This document shows, one piece after another, positions 1-8,509 of a DNA stretch of 64,000 bases (the stretch's first letter is position 1; each line of letters begins with the position of its first letter). A program made the translations under genes and the position numbers. The notes beneath the pieces are model-generated. The model did no database searches, was not told the origin of the DNA, and worked only from the letters and a program-made list of their open reading frames with translations. The DNA lies in the NCBI RefSeq assembly GCF_002204185.1, contig NZ_MXPU01000004.1:344371-408370 (forward strand), given 5' to 3'. The DNA is from Rhizobium esperanzae. Lineage in GTDB: Bacteria > Pseudomonadota > Alphaproteobacteria > Rhizobiales > Rhizobiaceae.

Positions 1-563
1 GGAATGCCCCACCAGACATTGGCGACGATCGGACCCCACATCGCATAATTGGGATCGGAAAGGATATTGCCCGGCTCATGCATCAGCCCGAGCGCAAAGA
101 GCCAGTGCGGGATCGGCCCGATGACAGGATTGAACAGCCAGGCCCAGTTGAGGCCGGCGAGAAAGGACGGTACGGCCCAAGGCAGGAAGACCAGCGCCTG
201 CGCGATCGCCCGGCCCGGGAATGGCTTGTCGAGCAGTAACGCCAGGATGAGGCCGAAGGTGAATTGCAAGACGACCGAGGCGCCGGTCCACCAGAGCGTA
301 TTCCTCAGCGCACCATAGAAGGCCGCATCGCCCGCAAGCTCGCGGAAGTGATCGAGTCCGGCGAAGCCGCCCGAAAAGGGATTGAGCAGTTGGATATCTC
401 GGAAGGCATAGGACAGCCCGAGTGTCAGCGGCACCAACATCACGGCGATGATCAGGATCAGCGACGGGGCGCTGTAGAGATAGGGCTCCGAAGCATCGGC
501 AAGACGACGCAGCCACGGCCTGCGGTCGCGACGCATGTCGAGCATATCGGCGGAAATGGTCAT
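1..563 (-). CDS. Sugar ABC transporter permease (MalF/UgpA type), partial
   Basis: Inner-membrane subunit of a carbohydrate ABC importer. I translated it directly from the minus strand: about 187 codons are visible and the C-terminus lies beyond base 1. The N-terminus is MTISADMLDMRRDRRPWLRR, a short basic cytoplasmic arm. A first membrane segment (LYSAPSLILIIAVMLVPLTL) follows, then the periplasmic loop and the start of the core domain (LRNTLWWTGASVVLQFTFGL, then LPWAVPSFLAGLNWAWLFN), as is usual for MalF-like permeases. An ATG 15 bases further upstream is followed by an early stop, so 563 is the start. It lies downstream of the binding-protein gene at 778-2037, separated by a palindromic RIME-type element, and is probably its partner. 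The ATPase and second permease would lie outside the window. Confidence 0.85.
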   Translation of the reverse strand, partial: MTISADMLDMRRDRRPWLRRLADASEPYLYSAPSLILIIAVMLVPLTLGLSYAFRDIQLLNPFSGGFAGLDHFRELAGDAAFYGALRNTLWWTGASVVLQFTFGLILALLLDKPFPGRAIAQALVFLPWAVPSFLAGLNWAWLFNPVIGPIPHWLFALGLMHEPGNILSDPNYAMWGPIVANVWWGI

Positions 564-636
564 CGGTTTGCAGTTTCCATTATTTTTATCCGGTGAGGCC
601 TTGCGCTGGTGATGTCTTCGAATTGGGTGGCTGAGG

Positions 637-750
637 CCCCTCATCCGACCCTTCGGGCCACCTTCTCCCCAGGGGAGAAGGGATATGCCGCAACGTCTCG
701 ACTCCCTCTTCTCCCCTCGGGGAGAAGGTGCCCGTAGGGCGGATGAGGGG
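637..750. repeat. RIME1-like palindromic intergenic element
   Basis: The outer arms are inverted copies: CCCCTCATCCGACCCTTCGG at the left end and its near complement, ending in GGCGGATGAGGGG, at the right end. Inner arms (ACCTTCTCCCC / GGGGAGAAGG) occur on both halves. This arrangement and wording match the Rhizobium-specific intergenic mosaic element RIME1. It sits between the binding-protein gene and the permease gene of one operon, so it would be transcribed as a large hairpin. Confidence 0.8.
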
Positions 751-777
751 GCTTCTGTCTCGAAGCCCCCTTCACCT

Positions 778-2037
778 TTATTTCTTGCTCAGAAACTTCT
801 GCTGCGCCTTGGTCAGATAGTCCGCCCACTGATCAGCCAGATCCTTTGCCGAGATATCGCCGAGCAAGGCCTGCTGCGAGGTCTTGATCGCCAGCGAATC
901 CTTGAAGAAGGCGAATTCCTCGAGGTAGGTCGGCATGACGGTCGGCACCGTGTTCGGATCCGCCAGTTCCTCGAACCAGCCCTTGAACTGGTCGCCGGCA
1001 TAGAAGGGATCCTTTTCGGCCGCGGTATAGGCCGGCAGGGCACCGATGCGCTTGTTCCATTCGATATTGCCTTCCGGCCCTTCGAGGGTGGCGATCAGCT
1101 TCCAGGAGAGATCCTTATTGCCGCTGGTCGCAAACATCGACCAGCCGCCGTAACCGATGGTCGGGAAGGACTTGCCGTCAGGACCCTTCGGCAGCGGCGC
1201 AACGCCGAAATCGTCCTTCTTCATGCGCTCGGCGATGGCGATCAGCGCGTCCGGATCCTGGTCGAGGAAGGCGCAGGTGCCGGAATAGAAGCCGGCGACG
1301 ACTTCGTTGAAGCCCCAGTTGACGCTGTCCTTCGGCGCATAGCCCTTCTTGTAGAGATCGACCATCCATTCGATGCCCTTGGCCCAGCCTTCGCTGTTCA
1401 TGGTCGAGGTGCCGTCTTCCTTGAAGTACTTGTTGTCGCCGGCCATCGTGGCGGCAAAGATCATCCAGCCGTTGAGGCCGCCCGGTCCGCCGCGCATGCA
1501 GTAGCCGTATTTGCCGGGCAGCTTGGAGACCTTTTCCGAGGCGGCGGTAAACTCCTCCAGCGTCTTCGGCGGCGCGGCGACGCCGGCTTCCGAAAGCAGC
1601 TTCTTGTTGTAGAACATCGCCCTCAAATAGAAGCCGTAGGGCAGCATATAGGCGGTGTCCTTGACATCGCGGCCGAGTTCGAGGGCGCGCGGCGTCAGCT
1701 CCTTGGTGTGCTCCCACTTTGCGAGATAGGGCTCGAGGCTTTCGAGCATGCCGTTATTGGCATAAAGCGACAGCCAGGTATCGGGCATTTCCATCACATC
1801 GGGCACGTCGCCGGCCGACACCATGGTCGCAAACTTCTGGAAGGCTTCGTTCCAGGGCAGCGAGATGATGTCGACCTTGGTGCCGGGGTTGGCGGCCTCG
1901 AACTTGCCGACAATCGATTTCAGCGTTTCGGTGCGCTCCGGGCTGGTGATGACTTCCACAAGCTTCAGCGTCGTATCGGCAAAGGCCGTGCCCGCCATCA
2001 TCGAAGCAAAGAGCGTCGAGATTATTAGCTTTTTCAT
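778..2037 (-). CDS. Extracellular solute-binding protein family 1 (sugar ABC transporter)
   Basis: Periplasmic substrate-binding protein of 419 aa for a carbohydrate-type ABC importer. It begins with a signal peptide (MKKLIISTLFASMMAGTAFA, cleavage near residue 20). The mature protein has typical family-1 landmarks: an N-terminal strand (TTLKLVEVITSPERTETLKS), a central segment with MRGGPGGLNGWMIF, and a C-terminal segment with TIGYGGWSMFATSGNKDLSW. Length is normal for the family. A strong Shine-Dalgarno (GGGGGAA) precedes the ATG. It lies 33 bases after the PLP-enzyme gene (2071-3243) on the same strand and before a MalF-type permease. The substrate cannot be read from the sequence. A PLP trans-sulfuration enzyme as operon partner is unusual for a plain sugar importer. 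Confidence 0.9.
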   Translation of the reverse strand: MKKLIISTLFASMMAGTAFADTTLKLVEVITSPERTETLKSIVGKFEAANPGTKVDIISLPWNEAFQKFATMVSAGDVPDVMEMPDTWLSLYANNGMLESLEPYLAKWEHTKELTPRALELGRDVKDTAYMLPYGFYLRAMFYNKKLLSEAGVAAPPKTLEEFTAASEKVSKLPGKYGYCMRGGPGGLNGWMIFAATMAGDNKYFKEDGTSTMNSEGWAKGIEWMVDLYKKGYAPKDSVNWGFNEVVAGFYSGTCAFLDQDPDALIAIAERMKKDDFGVAPLPKGPDGKSFPTIGYGGWSMFATSGNKDLSWKLIATLEGPEGNIEWNKRIGALPAYTAAEKDPFYAGDQFKGWFEELADPNTVPTVMPTYLEEFAFFKDSLAIKTSQQALLGDISAKDLADQWADYLTKAQQKFLSKK

Positions 2038-2070
2038 GCTCAGTTCCCCCTTTTCGGTTTCTCTCGGGTT

Positions 2071-3243
2071 TCAGGATTGCGAGGCGGCGGCGAGCGCCTC
2101 CTCGATGTCGCTCCACAGCGCCTCGGTTCCTTCGAGACCGACATGGAGACGTACGGATCGCGCATGGATGCCAAAGGTTTGCGCGGAATTCGGCTGTGCC
2201 TTCTGCTGCAGCACCACCTCGCCCGGTACGATCAGGCTTTCGTGCCCACCCCAGCTCACACCCAGTTTGAAGAGCTTGAGGTGATCGGCGAAGGCGCGGA
2301 TATCGACCCCTTCGCGGAAGATGAAGGAAAACAGGCCCGACGTGCCGTTGAGCCCGGCCGGCAGACGGTTGGCGAGGCCCGGATGGCAGACGGTTTCCAC
2401 CACCTCCAGCCGCTGCAGGCGCCTGGCGATTTCCAGAGCCGAGGCCTCATGCGCCTTCATGCGCAGCGGCAGGGTGCGCAGGCCGCGGATCAGCAACCAT
2501 GCGTCGAACGGCGAAAGCTTGCCGCCGAGATAGGGATAGGCTTCTGCCTTGATGCGGGCGATCATCTCCTTCGAGCCGGCGACGACACCCGCCACCACAT
2601 CGCTGTGGCCGCCAAGATATTTCGAGGCCGAATGGATGACGAGATCGACGCCGAGTGTCAGCGGCCGCTGGAAGAACGGGCTTGCCCAACTGTTGTCGAT
2701 CATCGAGACGACGCCGTGGCGCTTGGCAAGGGCGGCGAGCGCGCCGACATCATGCGCCTCCATCACCCAGCTCGTCGGGCTTTCGAGGTAGAGGAGCTTG
2801 GCGCCGGGCAACGCTCTGGCGACGGCTTCCTCGTCACGCCCGTCGACATAGGTCACTTCGATCTTCATCCGTTTCAGGATGGTGCCGAACAGGCGGAAGG
2901 CGTCGGGATAGACGTGTTTGACGGCGACGATGCGGTCGCCCGGCTCGACGAAGCTCAAAACACTCGACGAGATCGCCGCCATGCCGCTGGCAAAACCCAG
3001 CGCATCCTCGCCGCCTTCGAGCTTGGCCAGCATGTCCTCGAAGGCCCGCACCGTCGGGTTCAGCCCGCGCGTATAGGTCGGCCGCACCTTCTCGCCGCGA
3101 TAGACAGTGATCATCTCGTCATAATCGGAAAAGGTGAAAAGCGAGGTCTGGAAGATCGGCGGCACGACGGCGTCGGCGAAGTTGCCGTCGTCGTGAGCGG
3201 TGATGATGGAGGCAAGATCGAACGGGTCTGCGCCGCTGCTCAT
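2071..3243 (-). CDS. Cys/Met metabolism PLP-dependent enzyme (trans-sulfuration family)
   Basis: PLP enzyme of 390 aa in the cystathionine gamma-synthase / beta-lyase fold family, acting on C-S or C-O bonds of cysteine/homocysteine-type amino acids in the cytoplasm. Visible motifs are the phosphate-binding region LGFASGMAAISS, the cofactor-stacking segment IDNSWASPFFQ, and the Schiff-base lysine in HSASKYLGGHSD (about K208). The start at 3243 gives MSSGADPFDL and overlaps the stop of the upstream GntR gene in an ATGA arrangement, so the two are translationally coupled. A longer reading frame to 3612 lies inside the GntR gene and is rejected. The exact reaction (beta-lyase, gamma-lyase or synthase) cannot be decided from motifs. 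Confidence 0.85.
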   Translation of the reverse strand: MSSGADPFDLASIITAHDDGNFADAVVPPIFQTSLFTFSDYDEMITVYRGEKVRPTYTRGLNPTVRAFEDMLAKLEGGEDALGFASGMAAISSSVLSFVEPGDRIVAVKHVYPDAFRLFGTILKRMKIEVTYVDGRDEEAVARALPGAKLLYLESPTSWVMEAHDVGALAALAKRHGVVSMIDNSWASPFFQRPLTLGVDLVIHSASKYLGGHSDVVAGVVAGSKEMIARIKAEAYPYLGGKLSPFDAWLLIRGLRTLPLRMKAHEASALEIARRLQRLEVVETVCHPGLANRLPAGLNGTSGLFSFIFREGVDIRAFADHLKLFKLGVSWGGHESLIVPGEVVLQQKAQPNSAQTFGIHARSVRLHVGLEGTEALWSDIEEALAAASQS

Positions 3244-3962
3244 TTCGACATTTCCTTGATGTCTTCCTCGACGATGTCGAGAATTTTCAATGTTTCGGCG
3301 CGCGCCGCCTCGGCATCTCCGGCGGCGATCGCGTTGAAAAGGGTGCGGTGAAAGGGAAAGGACCGACGGGCGAAATCCTGCCGGTCGAAGGGATGCTCCC
3401 AGAAGCGCTCGAAGGTCTCGCGCATCTGTTCGAGCAGCTGGCGAAACAGCGGATTGTGGGTGGCGTCGTAAACGGCGAGATGGAAGGCCAGATCCTCCGG
3501 CCCTGAAGTGCCCTTTTCCAGATGCACCCGCTCCATCTCGTTCAGTCTCTCCTCGATGAGGACGAGGTCTTTGGCGGTGCGCCGCCGCGCCGCGACCATG
3601 CCCGCCTCGCATTCGATGCCGCGGCGCACTTCGAGCGTCTGCAGCAGCGCGTCGCGCAGATGCGCCGCATCGAACGACAGTGGCATATGGATCGTTGCCC
3701 TGGAAACCCGCTTCAGCAGATAGGTGCCGCTGCCCTTGCGCGTCTCGATGACGCCGAGCGCCTGAAAATGGCGGATCGCCTCGCGAATGGTCGAACGCCC
3801 GACGGCAAGGGCCGCCATCAGCTCCCGCTCCGCCGGCAATCGATCCCCGGCCTGCAGACGCGCGTCCTCGACATAATCCGCCAGCGCATCGGTCACCTGA
3901 CGCGCGCGGTCGATGACGGGAAGCGGCCGGATGACCGGCCTGTCGCTGCTGTTTGCCTTCAT
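3240..3962 (-). CDS. GntR-family (FadR subgroup) transcriptional regulator
   Basis: DNA-binding repressor-type regulator of 240 aa. The N-terminal winged helix is clear (residues about 15-85: LQAGDRLPAERELMAALAVG, then STIREAIRHFQALGVIETRK and GSGTYL). It is followed by an all-helical FCD effector domain (LEVRRGIECEAGMVAARRR; FHLAVYDATHNPLF; FPFHRTLFNAIAAGD) that normally binds a carboxylate or metal ligand. I start it at 3962 (MKANSSDRPV), which has GGGGAAC just upstream; the frame runs on to 4166 but that stretch is unrelated to GntR. It is the first gene of the operon with the PLP enzyme, binding protein and permease, which it probably controls. Confidence 0.88.
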   Translation of the reverse strand: MKANSSDRPVIRPLPVIDRARQVTDALADYVEDARLQAGDRLPAERELMAALAVGRSTIREAIRHFQALGVIETRKGSGTYLLKRVSRATIHMPLSFDAAHLRDALLQTLEVRRGIECEAGMVAARRRTAKDLVLIEERLNEMERVHLEKGTSGPEDLAFHLAVYDATHNPLFRQLLEQMRETFERFWEHPFDRQDFARRSFPFHRTLFNAIAAGDAEAARAETLKILDIVEEDIKEMSK

Positions 3963-3996
3963 AGTTCCCCAGTTTCTTATCAGGCAGCCAGAATTA

Positions 3997-4014
3997 AAAT
4001 TGGTCTGACATCTT
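3997..4014. promoter_or_regulatory. Possible FadR-type operator upstream of the GntR gene
   Basis: TGGTCTGACA at 4001-4010 fits the FadR-subgroup pattern t-n-GT-N3-AC-n-a and closely resembles the well-known E. coli FadR core TGGTCCGACC. It lies about 40 bases upstream of the GntR start codon, as expected for an autoregulated FCD-type repressor. The evidence is only the pattern and the position. Confidence 0.4.
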
Positions 4015-4164
4015 AGCATTTCGCAAAGTTGGGAGGGCGTCAAGCGCTGTTTGCACTCAGGGAGTCCATCGCAACGAACCTCATCGCCAAGTTCAGACAT
4101 TGCGGCGTCGATTCTGCCGTGAGATGTTCCAGGATGTTGCGGCCGAAAGCGGAGGCTCCGAAGC

Positions 4165-4740
4165 ATGCGCGACTATGTGAAAAGCAAAGATTTTCACCGA
4201 CATATGCGCTCGCTGCTGGTCGCGAGATTTCAGGAGCTCGGCTGGCAATCGCAAGCGGCTGGCAAGTGCAGCTTTGTCCGAGGCAGGCGAGTTTTCTGGC
4301 TACAGGTATCGCAATATTCAAACAGCCTTACCGGCGGCAAGTTTACGCTCAACCTTTCGGAAGGTGTGGGCGCCGCTGGCGACACGAGAATATTGCGCCA
4401 TCTGGACGAGGCTGACCGAGCCATCGGCAAGGGTTTAGAAGAGCGCATCATCGCGCGCCTTCCCCGGCCGGTTCCCGATCCGGACGTCGAGGTCATCGGA
4501 GATGACGGCGGACCTGTCATGGTGAAACTCGGTGATCTGGCGAAAGCAAATCCAAGACAATGGGATGGTCCCTCCGACGTCTGGCTGCCCTACTTCAGCA
4601 AAAGTGATCTCGACGACTGGGCCGCGTTTCTTCTGCCCCGTATCGAGCGGCTGATCCGGCCGTCCACGCCCGAAATTATCGCTCCGCTGGCGTGGACCAA
4701 GCGGTTCAACCGCCTTACGGGTCTGTTTCGCTGGAGATGA
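4165..4740 (+). CDS. Hypothetical protein, DUF4304-like
   Basis: Soluble protein of 191 aa with no signal peptide or membrane segment. The N-terminal half follows the pattern of DUF4304 proteins: an amphipathic helix (FHRHMRSLLVARFQELGWQS), a strand with CSFVRGRRVFWLQVSQYSNS, and FTLNLSEGVG. The rest (PRQWDGPSDVWLPYFSKSDL) fits the same kind of protein. Function is unknown. It lies alone between the divergent GntR operon and the copper cluster. The DUF4304 call is from memory of the pattern and is tentative. Confidence 0.55.
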   Translation: MRDYVKSKDFHRHMRSLLVARFQELGWQSQAAGKCSFVRGRRVFWLQVSQYSNSLTGGKFTLNLSEGVGAAGDTRILRHLDEADRAIGKGLEERIIARLPRPVPDPDVEVIGDDGGPVMVKLGDLAKANPRQWDGPSDVWLPYFSKSDLDDWAAFLLPRIERLIRPSTPEIIAPLAWTKRFNRLTGLFRWR

Positions 4741-4973
4741 GTCCGACGTTCAACCCACCTCTTCGACCGCCGGAAAACGAGTGCAGTGCCCCCTACTGCG
4801 CGAAAACGCCTCGCGTCAGCGCTCCATCCTGAACTGCGCATGGCAGGTCGTGCGATCACGCGCTCGTCTGGCGAAATCGCCGGCTGAGTATTGGACATGG
4901 ACCAGATTGCCGCATTGAGATCGGTCTTGATTGCAGCTATCAGACAGCAGGCGCCTTTCTGGCGGGGGATCGA

Positions 4974-5381
4974 GTGGCACGGCGAATGAACCAGATCGAA
5001 CGATGGACGGTGCGTATTCTCTGCGCGCTCGCCTTGGTGTTCGTCGGGTTCTCCCATCAGGTTCCGGCCATTTCCGATGGCGAACTCGGCCAAGCCGAGC
5101 TTGCTCAATATACCCTCCCCGATGGTACGCTGCCGACGCTCTGCGTCACCGTCACCGATGCGTCCGGCAAGACGCAGGGCAAGCTCGCGCATCTCCATGG
5201 CTGCGAAGCCTGCCGCATCGGCGCTTCGGTCATGATGCCTGCGCCAGCCGATGCCATCGGCGTGCATGCCGGTTTCGTGGTGAGCGCCGAACTGCCGCGG
5301 CGCGCCGAAGCCTTTCATCGCCAACTCTTCCCGCCGAATACCGGTCCGAGAGCGCCTCCTTCCGATCCGATTCTTGCCTGA
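4974..5381 (+). CDS. DUF2946-like small membrane/secreted protein of the copper cluster
   Basis: Protein of 135 aa with a basic N-terminus and one hydrophobic segment (VRILCALALVFVGFSHQVPA) that could be a signal peptide or anchor. It has a CxxC-like pair in HLHGCEACRIG and a proline-rich tail (FPPNTGPRAPPSDP). This layout resembles DUF2946 proteins, which often accompany copper or haem transport genes. It starts with GTG at 4974 (GGGGGAT upstream); an ATG at 4986 is an equally reasonable start. It is the first gene of the PepSY-PCu(A)C-Sco1-CopC-CopD group, which supports a role in metal handling. Confidence 0.6.
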   Translation: MARRMNQIERWTVRILCALALVFVGFSHQVPAISDGELGQAELAQYTLPDGTLPTLCVTVTDASGKTQGKLAHLHGCEACRIGASVMMPAPADAIGVHAGFVVSAELPRRAEAFHRQLFPPNTGPRAPPSDPILA

Positions 5382-5469
5382 ACCCGCGTTGCGGCCGGCG
5401 CCGTGACGCGCCTTGTAACGTTGGCCGCACTGCTTTTTGGCAATCGGCCGCGGATTCGGAACCATTCTC

Positions 5470-6843
5470 ATGTCGACCATCACTGCCGCCGAACCGGCGG
5501 AGAGCGCCGCAGGCGACGTTTCGCTCTATCGCGCCATCTGGCGCTGGCATTTCTTTGCCGGGCTTCTCGTCATTCCCTTCATGCTCAATCTGGCGATCAC
5601 CGGGTCGCTCTATCTCTTCAAGGACGAGATCAACGACACGATCTTCGGCTACCGCTATCTCGTCCAGCCGACAGGCACGCCTTTGTCGCCACAGCGGATT
5701 GTGGAGATTGCGTCCTCGGCCGTGCCGGGCTCGACGGCGACCTCCTACAAGGACCCGGCGACCTCAGGCAGATCTGCGATCGTCACCGTCTCCACCGATA
5801 GCGGCTCGACGCTCGTCTACGTCAATCCCTATGACGGCAAGGTGCTCGATACGGTCGGATCGACCGACGAGTTCAACTATGTCGTCAAGCGCATCCACAG
5901 CCTCGCCTATTTTGGCAATACCACGAACAAGCTGGTCGAGATCACCGGTGGCTTCGCCATGGTGCTGGTCGTCACCGGCATCTATCTCTGGTGGCCGCGA
6001 CGTCAGACCGGCGGTGTGGTGAGCGTGCGCGGCACGCCGGCACGCCGCATCTTCTGGCGGGATCTGCATGCCGTCACCGGCGCCTTCGCCGGAATCCTGA
6101 TCTTCTTTCTGGCGATTTCAGGCATGCCGTGGTCGGGCTATTGGGGCGCCAATGCCAATGCCTGGCTGACCAGCCATGATCTCGGTTATCCGGTCCAGCT
6201 CTGGGACGACGTGCCCAAATCGCAGAAGGTGACGGAAGACATCCTGCCGAAAGCCGGTTGGATCGTCGAGAAGGCGCCGGTACCGCTGTCCGATATCGCC
6301 GCCGCCCAATCCAAGCAGCCGATCGGCCTCGACAGGGCCGTTGCCATCGCCAAGGAGCTGGGGATGGCGCCGGGCTTTGAGCTTGCGGTCCCGTCTGATG
6401 AGACGGGTGTCTATACGGCTGCGATCTACCCCGACGACCTCGCCAATGAGCGGACCATCCACATCGACCAGTATTCCGGCAAGCCGCTCGTCGATCTGAG
6501 TTTCGGCCAATATCCTTTCTTCGGAAAGGCGATCGAGTGGGGCATCAATGTCCATCAAGGTCAGGAATGGGGGCGTTTCAACCAGTTCCTGATGCTGGAA
6601 ACCTGCCTGATGATCATGCTCTCCTGCGTGACCGCCGTCGTCATGTGGTGGAAACGACGTCCAGCGGGTCGCCTCGGCGTGCCGCCGATGCCGCCGCGGC
6701 GTTCGGTCTATCTCGGGCTCTGGATCATCGCCGCGATCTTCGCGGTCGCCTTTCCGATGAGCGGGCTCGCCATCGTCGCCATGATCGCCTTCGACCAGGT
6801 GGTCGTGCGCTTTGTGCCGCCGCTGAAGCGCGTATTCGCCTGA
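5470..6843 (+). CDS. PepSY-associated TM (PiuB-type) membrane protein
   Basis: Inner-membrane protein of 457 aa. The N-terminal helix (WHFFAGLLVIPFMLNLAITG) is followed by a periplasmic PepSY-like region with VYVNPYDGKVLDTVGSTD. Next come helices with FAMVLVVTGIYLWWPRR, then DLHAVTGAFAGILIFFLAIS, then MPWSGYWGANANAWL. Near the C-terminus there is a second PepSY-like strand pair (TIHIDQYSGKPLVDLSFGQY) and two more helices. Such proteins resemble ferric-chelate reductase or haem/iron-handling membrane proteins. A role in reducing or moving copper or iron here is inference from context. The ATG at 5470 is chosen; an upstream GTG/ATG near 5437 would add only a few residues. Confidence 0.8.
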   Translation: MSTITAAEPAESAAGDVSLYRAIWRWHFFAGLLVIPFMLNLAITGSLYLFKDEINDTIFGYRYLVQPTGTPLSPQRIVEIASSAVPGSTATSYKDPATSGRSAIVTVSTDSGSTLVYVNPYDGKVLDTVGSTDEFNYVVKRIHSLAYFGNTTNKLVEITGGFAMVLVVTGIYLWWPRRQTGGVVSVRGTPARRIFWRDLHAVTGAFAGILIFFLAISGMPWSGYWGANANAWLTSHDLGYPVQLWDDVPKSQKVTEDILPKAGWIVEKAPVPLSDIAAAQSKQPIGLDRAVAIAKELGMAPGFELAVPSDETGVYTAAIYPDDLANERTIHIDQYSGKPLVDLSFGQYPFFGKAIEWGINVHQGQEWGRFNQFLMLETCLMIMLSCVTAVVMWWKRRPAGRLGVPPMPPRRSVYLGLWIIAAIFAVAFPMSGLAIVAMIAFDQVVVRFVPPLKRVFA

Positions 6844-6854
6844 GGAGATCTGCC

Positions 6855-7763
6855 ATGAAGAGAAAGATCATTGTTCTTGCCGGGGCACTGTTCGCGTCCC
6901 TGGCCTCGGCCCAGGATTATCCGGCCGGCAAAATCGCAATCGTCCATCCGGCTGCCCGCGCCATGGTGCCGGGCGCAAAGGTCGGCGGCGGCTATCTGGC
7001 TCTCACCAACACGGGTTCGGACGCCGACAAGCTCATCTCGGCACGCTCCGACCGCGCAAGCTCGGTGCAGTTGCACGAGATGCGCGTCGACAACGGCGTC
7101 ATGGTCATGCGCGAGCTCAAGGGCGGCATCGAGCTGCCCGCCGGCCAGACCGTCGAGCTGAAGCCCGGCGGCTACCACCTGATGTTCATGGATGTCGACA
7201 AGCCGTTCAAGCAGGGCGAGACGATCAAAGCGACCCTCACCTTCGAGAAGGCCGGATCGGTGGACGTCGATTTCGCCGTCGGCGCTGCTGCCGGCCCACT
7301 GAATGCCGGCGGCCACGATGGTCATGACGCTATGACCATGCCGGGCATGGATATGGGTGATGCGACGGCGCAGAAAGATGAGCAAGCCATTCCGGCCGGG
7401 CTGAAGACGATGTTCGAGACGCCGGACAAGCCGCTGACCGTCATGCCGGTCGTTGTAGAGGGCGATTGGGCCATCGCCGGATGGCAGCAGGACGGTCGCG
7501 GCGGTCGAGCGCTCCTGAAGAAGGGGCATGCCGGATGGAGCGTGCATCTGTGCAGCGGTGACAGCCTCCGGGACGCCGCGGCGCTGGAGAAGATTGGGCT
7601 TTCGAAGGATGTCGCCACGGGACTCGCCGCCAAGCTCAAGCAAGCCGAGACCGGCCTCGATCCAAGGGTGCTTGCGCTGTTTGCAAGCTTCGAAGGGACG
7701 GTCATGATGCACGCGGCGGCGAACGACGCCGGCCATGGCGGTCATGAGGGCCATGCCCAATGA
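6855..7763 (+). CDS. PCu(A)C copper chaperone fused to a copper-uptake-associated domain
   Basis: Exported protein of 302 aa with signal peptide MKRKIIVLAGALFASLASA. Residues about 20-140 form a PCu(A)C (DUF461) domain, which carries Cu(I) for cytochrome oxidase assembly. The copper ligands fit the H(M)x10Mx21HxM pattern: LHEM, VMVMREL and GGYHLMFM are all present. A His/Met-rich linker (HDGHDAMTMPGMDMGD) leads to a second domain of about 130 aa (VVEGDWAIAGWQQDGRGGRA; GWSVHLCSGDSL) that ends in a His-rich tail. GAGGAG precedes the ATG. The stop overlaps the next gene (Sco1) by ATGA, so PCu(A)C and Sco1 are co-translated, as expected for partners in CuA maturation. Confidence 0.87.
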   Translation: MKRKIIVLAGALFASLASAQDYPAGKIAIVHPAARAMVPGAKVGGGYLALTNTGSDADKLISARSDRASSVQLHEMRVDNGVMVMRELKGGIELPAGQTVELKPGGYHLMFMDVDKPFKQGETIKATLTFEKAGSVDVDFAVGAAAGPLNAGGHDGHDAMTMPGMDMGDATAQKDEQAIPAGLKTMFETPDKPLTVMPVVVEGDWAIAGWQQDGRGGRALLKKGHAGWSVHLCSGDSLRDAAALEKIGLSKDVATGLAAKLKQAETGLDPRVLALFASFEGTVMMHAAANDAGHGGHEGHAQ

Positions 7764-8362
7764 AGTCGAGAACCCTCGCCATCACGGCATTATCCCTGAG
7801 CGCCGCCTTCGTGGCGGCTCTCGTCGCCCTCATGTGGTCGCTTTATCTGGCGGAACCCAGGGCTCGCCCGTTCGAGGCCAGCTTCGCGCTGATCGACGAT
7901 CAAGGGCGGCCCGTCGACCAGTCGATCTTCAAGGGTCACCCGGCGCTGGTGTATTTCGGGTACACGCATTGCCCGGAAGTCTGCCCGACGACCCTCTACG
8001 AGGTGGCCGACTGGATCAATGCCCTCGGCGGCCAGGCGCAGAACCTCAAAGCCTATTTCTTCTCCGTCGATCCCGAGCGCGATAGCCAGGAGGTCATGCA
8101 CGACTACGTCAACGCTTTCAGCAGCCGCATCACCGGCATCACCGGCGATCCGCAGGAGATGAAGAAAGTCGTCGACGGCTGGCTCATCCATGCGGCAAAG
8201 CTCCCGAGCGAGAACGGCGACTACCACATGAGCCACACGGTCTCCCTGCTGCTGATTGGCGCCGACGGCCGCCTGAAAGGACTGATCCCCTACGGCACGG
8301 ACCGCGAAGTGGCGCTCGCCAAGATCCGCGATGTCCTCCTAAAACAGTCCGGAGGCGGGTAG
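7760..8362 (+). CDS. SCO1/SenC family copper chaperone
   Basis: Membrane-anchored thioredoxin-fold protein of 200 aa that delivers copper to the CuA centre of cytochrome oxidase. It has an N-terminal anchor (LSLSAAFVAALVALMWSLYL). The Cu-binding CxxxC is GYTHCPEVCPTTL (C71, C75) and the third ligand is a His in DYHMSHTVSLLL (H156 or H159). SVDPERDSQEVMHDYV is also typical of Sco proteins. It starts inside the stop codon of the PCu(A)C gene and is followed by a gap of about 150 bases before copC. Confidence 0.93.
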   Translation: MKSRTLAITALSLSAAFVAALVALMWSLYLAEPRARPFEASFALIDDQGRPVDQSIFKGHPALVYFGYTHCPEVCPTTLYEVADWINALGGQAQNLKAYFFSVDPERDSQEVMHDYVNAFSSRITGITGDPQEMKKVVDGWLIHAAKLPSENGDYHMSHTVSLLLIGADGRLKGLIPYGTDREVALAKIRDVLLKQSGGG

Positions 8363-8509
8363 GATTGACCATGTGGCGCGGATCCATACCATCCGCACCA
8401 TGTCCGACATTTCCGACAGCCATATCCGTGGTCGCCGGAATTTCCGGCGCCCTGGCAAAAGAGCGCTCATCGCATCTCTCAACGCCAACCTTAATTAAGA
8501 GACACACCC

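Noticed and set aside
685..2028. Long plus-strand open frame of 447 codons
   Set aside because: Antisense to the binding-protein gene; Arg/Gly/Ala-rich with no family features. A G+C-rich shadow.
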